Shown one piece after another: positions 31,963 through 34,478 of a DNA stretch of 34,478 nt. Numbering within the stretch: position 1 is the first letter of the stretch; every line of letters starts with the position of its first letter. The DNA is taken from assembly GCA_000697475.1 (NCBI GenBank), contig JNEU01001022.1, positions 1 to 34,478 on the forward strand. The letters run 5' to 3'. This DNA comes from Lichtheimia corymbifera B2541 (taxonomy: Eukaryota > Mucoromycota > Mucoromycetes > Mucorales > Lichtheimiaceae). Both the position numbers and the translations under genes were made by a program. Below the pieces are notes generated by a model that searched no databases, had not been told where the DNA came from, and saw only the letters and a list, made by a program, of their open reading frames with translations.

Positions 31963-33241
31963 ATGAGTGAATCCCCAGTCAAGCTCTCCAAAGGCACCGT
32001 GCCAACCAAGGACACGAAAATCATCCTTGCAGGTGCTGTCAAGGTACCACCCATTGGTATGTATTCCTCTTTGCGTATCATGTGGTACATAGTAGACAGG
32101 TGCCGTTTGTATTAACGTCCACGCGTATTACTTTTAAAGCTATTGGTTGCTGGCAATGGGGCGACAAAGGAGGTATGTGAGAATATGTTGCATCATCATA
32201 CACCAAGGCACTAATAATCCTTATTGCGTAGTCTGGAACTGGACGCCTGAAGCAGAAAAGGATGCCAAGGAAGCATTTGATGCGGCATTCCAGCTTGGTA
32301 TTCCTTTCTATGACACCGGTAAGAAAAGGACAGTATCAATACATGTATACATCATATTAACACAGCATGGGCTATCATTAGCCGAAGTCTATGGTAAAGG
32401 AGAATCGGAACGTGAGATTTCAAGATTTCGAGAAGCATACAGCGAGGATGACAAAAAGAAGCAAGTAATCGCTACAAAATATTTCCCCAACCAAGAGCAC
32501 ACAGACTTTCCAGATGTGTTATTGTCTGCCCTTCGTGATTCGTTGGCACGTTTGGGTATACAAAAGGCCGATTTGTATCAGATTCATGCACCCGTACATC
32601 CAGCATCCATTGCCACTGTTGCCAATGCATTAGCCGATGCACATGAAGCTGGCCTTGTTACCACGGTTGGCGTATCCAATTATGGCCTTGATGAGATTAA
32701 AGAGATGCATGAAGCACTCAAGAAACGCGGCATCCAACTTGCTTCCAACCAAATCTCGTTCTCGCTTGTTCGCACTATTCCAGAAAAGTCTGGACTAATT
32801 CAACTTTGTCATGACCTCGGAATTGCTATCCTCGCCTATTCTCGTGAGTCAATAATAGGGTCACCTGTATTTCCTTGTATTATATAACTAACTCACCTAT
32901 CCATAGCTATTGGTATGGGTTTGCTGACAGGCAAGTTTGGCGTGAATGGACCCTTCCCCGAAGCTCGCAAAGGACATTGGGAAAAACTCGATAAGGAGCA
33001 GCTCGGTAACCTGCTCAACACTATCCAAGAGCTGGCAAAGAAATATGATCGTCAACCCAGTGCCATTGCTCTCAACTGGTGCATTGCCAAAGGTACCATC
33101 CCTTTGGCTGGTGCTCGTACTGCACAGCATGTGCGTCAAAACGAAGCTGCCTTGGGCTTCCTCTTGTCCGACGATGAGATTAGTCAATTAGATCAATACG
33201 CGTTTGTAGGCGAAAACAACAGCCGCTGGAACCATGGTTAA
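31963..33241 (+). CDS. Aldo/keto reductase family oxidoreductase
   Basis: NADPH-dependent TIM-barrel reductase; the substrate cannot be read from sequence. Five exons: 31963-32056, 32140-32172, 32232-32318, 32382-32843, 32907-33241; 336 aa. The start MSESPVKLSK follows a CT-rich leader. The catalytic tetrad is complete: Asp70 (FYDTAEVYG), Tyr75, Lys104 (VIATKYF) and His140 (YQIHAPVHP). Also present are IGCWQWGDKGVWNW, VGVSNYG, NQISFSLV, ILAYSPIGMGLLTGKFG and the NADPH-binding GTIPLAGARTAQHVRQNEAA. The Trp-rich N-terminus and DTAEVYGKGESE make it closest to plant chloroplast-type and fungal YajO/pyridoxal-reductase-like members, in my judgement. Exon 2 is only 33 nt but restores the conserved GCWQWGD. 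Confidence 0.95.
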
Positions 33242-34478
33242 ATAAATATAATTGTGAACTGCTTCGCTTGTCGATTTTCAATCATCATAATACATTGATT
33301 AGCAACCATATGCATGCACGCATGATATGGTATACGGTTATATTATTAGACGCGATCGAGTTGTGTAGGCACCAAGTGTATGGTGGTTTAATCTCAATGA
33401 CTAGCAGTCAGGTTATATGCTTCGCTTTTATACGTGAGTGATCTCTCTTTGATCGGCTTAACACTGCCTATGCAGTAGTGATCTTACAATAAGCTTACAC
33501 ATTTATGCAACCACATTAAACCCCGTAGTGTTCATATATCCCACTCTTCAAGTTGTACTACACGCTTAACTGCGGCCAGCATATTGGAAGCTACAGCCTG
33601 TATCACGCCTATACGAGAACATCCTAAAAGGATAACCTGTAGCAAATCGTTCATTGTCAACAGCCTCCTTGTACTCTATGGAAGGGCTCGTGAATTTGTG
33701 TAGTATTGAACTCTGCATATAGCAATTGGGATTCTATATTACCAGTTACCACCTATTCTATATGCTATTATTTCATTGTAGTGAGTTATCATACATACAA
33801 AGACAAGAATATATTATGTTTGATAAAAGAACATGGTTTATTGATTACAATACTAGAATAAACGAGCAGCTATTGGTTTCCTAAAGCCAAGACTAAAGTA
33901 CTCACAGGGATGACCACGAGAAGGTCGCCACTCAACCATCCCCAACCTCTACCTGTAGGCACCAATTCCAGGTCGACGAGGCGCTTGTATATGCCACTTT
34001 AGTCCAAGATAAGTTTGCAGTTTCCCACAACCCATCCTAGTCAAGGTGCCGGACTTGACGCGCCAAAACCTCGTTGGGAAGAAACCAGACAGATAGAAAA
34101 GTGTAGCAAAGTGTGATCAGTGAATACATGTTTTAAGAGAGTACACACGTACCTTCCCCTCCAGTTTCCTCCAGTGAATCCTTTAGCATTACCCAACAAG
34201 AGCCACTTGTTGGTATCTTTGGATAGCGGTCAATTTATTAGTGCACCCTGGACACTGCTACCGGTCTGCGTTTCGTCCTCGGCCAAACGCCCATGCAACA
34301 CGCCGACACGTGGTGGGCAGCCAGTTTACGAGGAATGGCCAACATCCTTGCTACCTTCGTATCAAGATCTGCTGGGATTCATGGACATTGTACACCTTGG
34401 AAACTGGGCTTTGAGGGGCTCCATTAGGTCCTCCAGTCGCTGCAAACAAGGCATGTGAGTATTACAAGCAATACAACG
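33242..34478. other. 3' flank and unresolved right end
   Basis: 33242-33830 is AT-rich with nothing recognisable. From about 33890 to the right edge base composition rises to a more coding-like level and all three plus-strand frames open up (for example 34120-34458). On the minus strand an exon-like 85 nt piece (34439-34355) has a good acceptor (TTGTTTGCAG) and a donor (AAG|GTAGCA), but I could not extend it in frame. No family was identified. It may be the end of a gene continuing beyond the window, or repeat-derived. Confidence 0.4.

Overview
The window is nuclear DNA of a filamentous fungus, most likely Mucoromycota (Mucorales, perhaps a Lichtheimia- or Absidia-like lineage). The reasons are genes cut by many 50-75 nt spliceosomal introns, Ser/His/Asn/Asp-rich low-complexity tracts, paired chitin deacetylases of the Mucor type, and a dynactin ARP1. 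The genus is inferred and was not tested. Every spliced model here was built by hand from frame continuity, splice signals and family motifs, and the exon coordinates are given so they can be checked against RNA.

Layout. 1-551: the 5' end of an LTR retrotransposon on the minus strand (LTR, primer-binding site, start of a gag-like ORF) leaving through the left edge. 728-4816 (-): GDE1-like SPX-ankyrin-GDPD glycerophosphodiesterase. 5075-9235 (-): Syt1-like Sec7-PH Arf exchange factor. 9891-11690 (-): CDT1-like replication licensing factor. 11969-13575 (+): centractin ARP1, sharing a 278 bp divergent promoter with CDT1. 13576-14683: gene-free, with short degenerate repeats. 14684-16744 (-): unidentified protein of about 540 aa. 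16931-18638 (-): secreted chitin deacetylase. 19612-21240 (-): HMG-box transcription factor. 21241-25352: 4.1 kb with no supportable gene. 25353-26834 (+): a second chitin deacetylase. 27622-27869 (-): small secreted cysteine-rich protein. 28080-31496 (-): COG1, Golgi tethering subunit. 31963-33241 (+): aldo/keto reductase. 33242-34478: no gene resolved.

Togetherness. Most genes are unrelated housekeeping functions: phosphate/lipid metabolism, Arf and Golgi trafficking, replication licensing and the dynein motor complex. The one local theme is cell wall and secretion. Two chitin deacetylases point away from each other with the HMG-box gene and a long non-coding interval between them, and a small secreted peptide gene lies just beyond the second.

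Most notable signals: three introns that fit only as GC-AG introns (8786-8856, 15001-15054, 17509-17572); a COG1 exon junction whose conserved reading needs a non-canonical donor (28621-28671); a one-nucleotide phase shift of a homologous intron between the two chitin deacetylases; a Sec7 domain without Glu at the usual catalytic finger position; and the retrotransposon end with U5 tandem repeats and a CACGTG-centred palindrome. I found no clearly undescribed multi-gene system.
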